Below are positions 61,601-61,932 of a stretch of DNA of 61,932 nt, one piece after another; positions within the stretch are counted from its first letter, which is position 1; each line of letters begins with the position of its first letter. The notes under the pieces were generated by a model. The model was not told the origin of the DNA and ran no database searches. It worked only from the letters and a program-made list of their open reading frames with translations. The DNA is from Muribaculaceae bacterium (lineage in GTDB: Bacteria; Bacteroidota; Bacteroidia; Bacteroidales; Muribaculaceae). A program made the position numbers and the translations under genes. The stretch spans positions 1 through 61,932 of the forward strand of contig JAGAJP010000064.1 of assembly GCA_017626045.1 (NCBI GenBank), written 5' to 3'.

Positions 61601-61767
61601 TGCCGGAGGTTGAGAATGTGGCACAGTCCGACCATACGGAGCAGAATCCCGAGTTTCTCGGGCAACTACAACGTATGCTAATGGAGCTTTTTGATATCAA
61701 TGAGCCATTCCGGCCATCGGAATATCCAAAGACCTGCGACATATGTCCGTTTAAGACATTATGCTGA
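58696..61767 (+). CDS. AddB-like PD-(D/E)XK nuclease/helicase-related protein with iron-sulfur cysteines
   Basis: Predicted subunit of a recombinational end-processing enzyme related to AddAB/RecBCD. The 1023-residue protein has an N-terminal helicase-like part that begins HIFVFPNRRAGTFFLKNLLK near residues 22-41 and MGLLETRALDFERVIIPSLN-type text near 562-581, where inactive helicase motifs sit. The C-terminal nuclease domain shows MTHGSVIHEVMQHIY near 740-754 and the PD-(D/E)XK core in IVDYKTGQ with Asp886 and Lys888. Cys715 (AACQVRFYF), Cys1014, Cys1017 and Cys1023 (CDIC...C at the very end) match the 4Fe-4S staple of AddB. A partner AddA is not in the window and would be expected just downstream or elsewhere. 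A strong terminator follows. Confidence 0.85.
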   Translation: MAIPFLQSIAKAYAERYRDMSRHIFVFPNRRAGTFFLKNLLKYAGNRNAILPRVTTMTDFVEEISGRVVAGRIELLFVLYRSYVSLLQRLGVESIPEFDSFRRWGETALSDFNEVDMQSVDADAVFKNVKDVKEISANFLTDEQMQVMEEFFGQAFDPEIMATGFWKEFNDTEGEEGLKPRFRMIWQELGPLYHSLHEELENNGLITSGGAYRKAAELLEEHGAACLDADRIAMIGFNALTASERRIFDALAEIEPKEDDGDSFASFFWDATGPVLSDVQSAAARYVQFGMRRWPMPEWSSPYLSESEEKGMPPEMRVISVPSNSLQTKVISEILEDWASTHSETDFTDAKVAVVLPDEGLLIPMLYSVPESIPDVNITMGYPLRLTSTYTYVSLLRRLQSSRRKAKNGETGYYYKDLNLVLSHPYSQRLFGESTSKVKEWLRKHHCIIVDISSLNEIDEKFGQLIPPLPDDADEHKSAEWIDRILKSVADELSSRCDEDHQDSVDLANINVYRLALARLLDTVEEYGIKMQWRTYLSLTDRLLASETVNFEGQPLKGLQVMGLLETRALDFERVIIPSLNERILPMRRRARTFISDSLRKAYGLPPVNYSETLFAYYFYRMISRAKEVVMLYDGRSSEGARSGDVSRYVLQLKYLYARGHLKMESRTFEMSKSDRTPSPVAKTPRMMEELEAFCRDGEDGYNLSATALMGYAACQVRFYFEHVLRIKTDEPEMEYIDPMTHGSVIHEVMQHIYLPELKHNRYLEQPEVIDAATIKSRIDNPRLIDTLIRRAINKHHNHLEDPELDAPLEGALRYVAKAFRNQVIGILRFDLSQAPITLYGVEIKEQVKIKMPDGREINMKYAIDRIDSPKGCVDSTGHPVLRIVDYKTGQLHNKAASMEMVFRGDPQGRNLLQLWLYANLFDAVMSQSVKDIKTQSVRLFGDGVVLPTRPYILEFYDIGGMSSMKHSMPEVENVAQSDHTEQNPEFLGQLQRMLMELFDINEPFRPSEYPKTCDICPFKTLC

Positions 61768-61835
61768 GTCCCGTGGTCGATACAACTTCTTTCACGGCTC
61801 TTTCATTTAAACTAAAATAAAGAGCACATCCTCCC

Positions 61836-61867
61836 TTACCCGCTTCAGTCCGGAGCGGGTAATTTTT
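61836..61867 (+). terminator. Intrinsic terminator after the AddB-like gene
   Basis: Perfect 9-bp stem TTACCCGCT (61836-61844) with AGCGGGTAA (61854-61862), a 9-nt loop and a T run. It shows that the AddB-like gene ends its transcript here, so an addA gene would not be cotranscribed downstream. Confidence 0.88.
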
Positions 61868-61932
61868 CTATGTCTGTATGTCAAAAAGTTATCCTGTTAT
61901 CAAAATCTTGTTTTTTTCAGTTTTGGCTTAAA

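Noticed and set aside
1..61932. Prophage, integrative element, insertion sequence, CRISPR array, tRNA or rRNA
   Set aside because: No integrase, transposase, capsid, Cas or conjugation protein was seen. No regular repeat-spacer array or tRNA cloverleaf was found by eye. A tRNAscan run would settle the tRNA point.

Overview
The window looks like chromosomal DNA of a member of the order Bacteroidales, probably the Muribaculaceae. The evidence is the gene content (DUF4290, DUF5106 and DUF5723 proteins, gliding-type C-terminal sorting domains, NspC and SpeA polyamine enzymes, AddB-type nuclease) and promoters of the Bacteroidetes type. These promoters read TTTG, 19-20 nt, TAnnTTTG; five are exact, and Shine-Dalgarno sequences are almost absent. 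The family assignment is an inference from protein style, not a search result. No rRNA, tRNA, CRISPR array, integrase, transposase or phage gene was seen. Layout, left to right. (1) 1-2619: a glutamine synthetase with its own promoter and a potassium-channel-like membrane protein. (2) 2616-10792: a late cobalamin assembly locus in two convergent blocks. The rightward block is cobU-cobT-cobS-cobC. The leftward block is an FecCD/BtuD-type ATPase, an ApgM/homoserine-kinase-like enzyme, cobQ, cobD and cbiB. Together they amidate the corrin ring, make and attach the aminopropanol arm and assemble the nucleotide loop. Corrin-ring synthesis, the adenosyltransferase and a B12 riboswitch are not in the window. 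(3) 11035-14498: a HIT-family protein and a secreted PL11 rhamnogalacturonan lyase with a T9SS-type tail. (4) 14499-15218: a gene-free stretch with strong terminators, a palindromic repeat and a candidate structured RNA. (5) 15219-20966: an HdeD-like membrane protein, then an SGNH esterase, an MBOAT acyltransferase and a DHHW protein that look like an envelope polysaccharide O-acylation set, then lipA. (6) 20967-27855, leftward: nspC, an OmpA-domain protein, rimM, murA, a DUF4290 protein, tsaB and an FAD-dependent dehydrogenase. (7) 27996-30011, rightward: a HAD phosphatase and rarA. (8) 30005-45963, mostly leftward housekeeping: uvrA, a CHU_C-tailed protein, (rightward) a uracil-DNA-glycosylase-superfamily protein, ligA, truA, speA, a short ssb, an ArgC-like protein lacking its catalytic cysteine, argR, a bifunctional-nuclease-domain protein, mnmA, a DoxX protein, a DUF5106 thioredoxin-like protein and a BadF-type kinase. 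(9) 46045-51505: a tripartite heavy-metal RND efflux operon (adaptor, pump, outer-membrane factor). (10) 51743-54853: a lipoprotein and a DUF5723 protein in one operon with an exact promoter. (11) 55262-58550: galE, a sugar nucleotidyltransferase and holB. (12) 58696-61767: an AddB-like PD-(D/E)XK nuclease with an iron-sulfur cysteine set and a strong terminator. The features most worth following up are the stand-alone structured RNA candidate at about 14822-15117, the ArgC-like protein with Thr in place of the catalytic Cys between argR and a tail-less ssb, the ApgM-like enzyme next to cobD (a candidate for the missing L-threonine kinase), the channel-like gene with an unusual pore sequence coupled to cobU, and a family of palindromic intergenic repeats.
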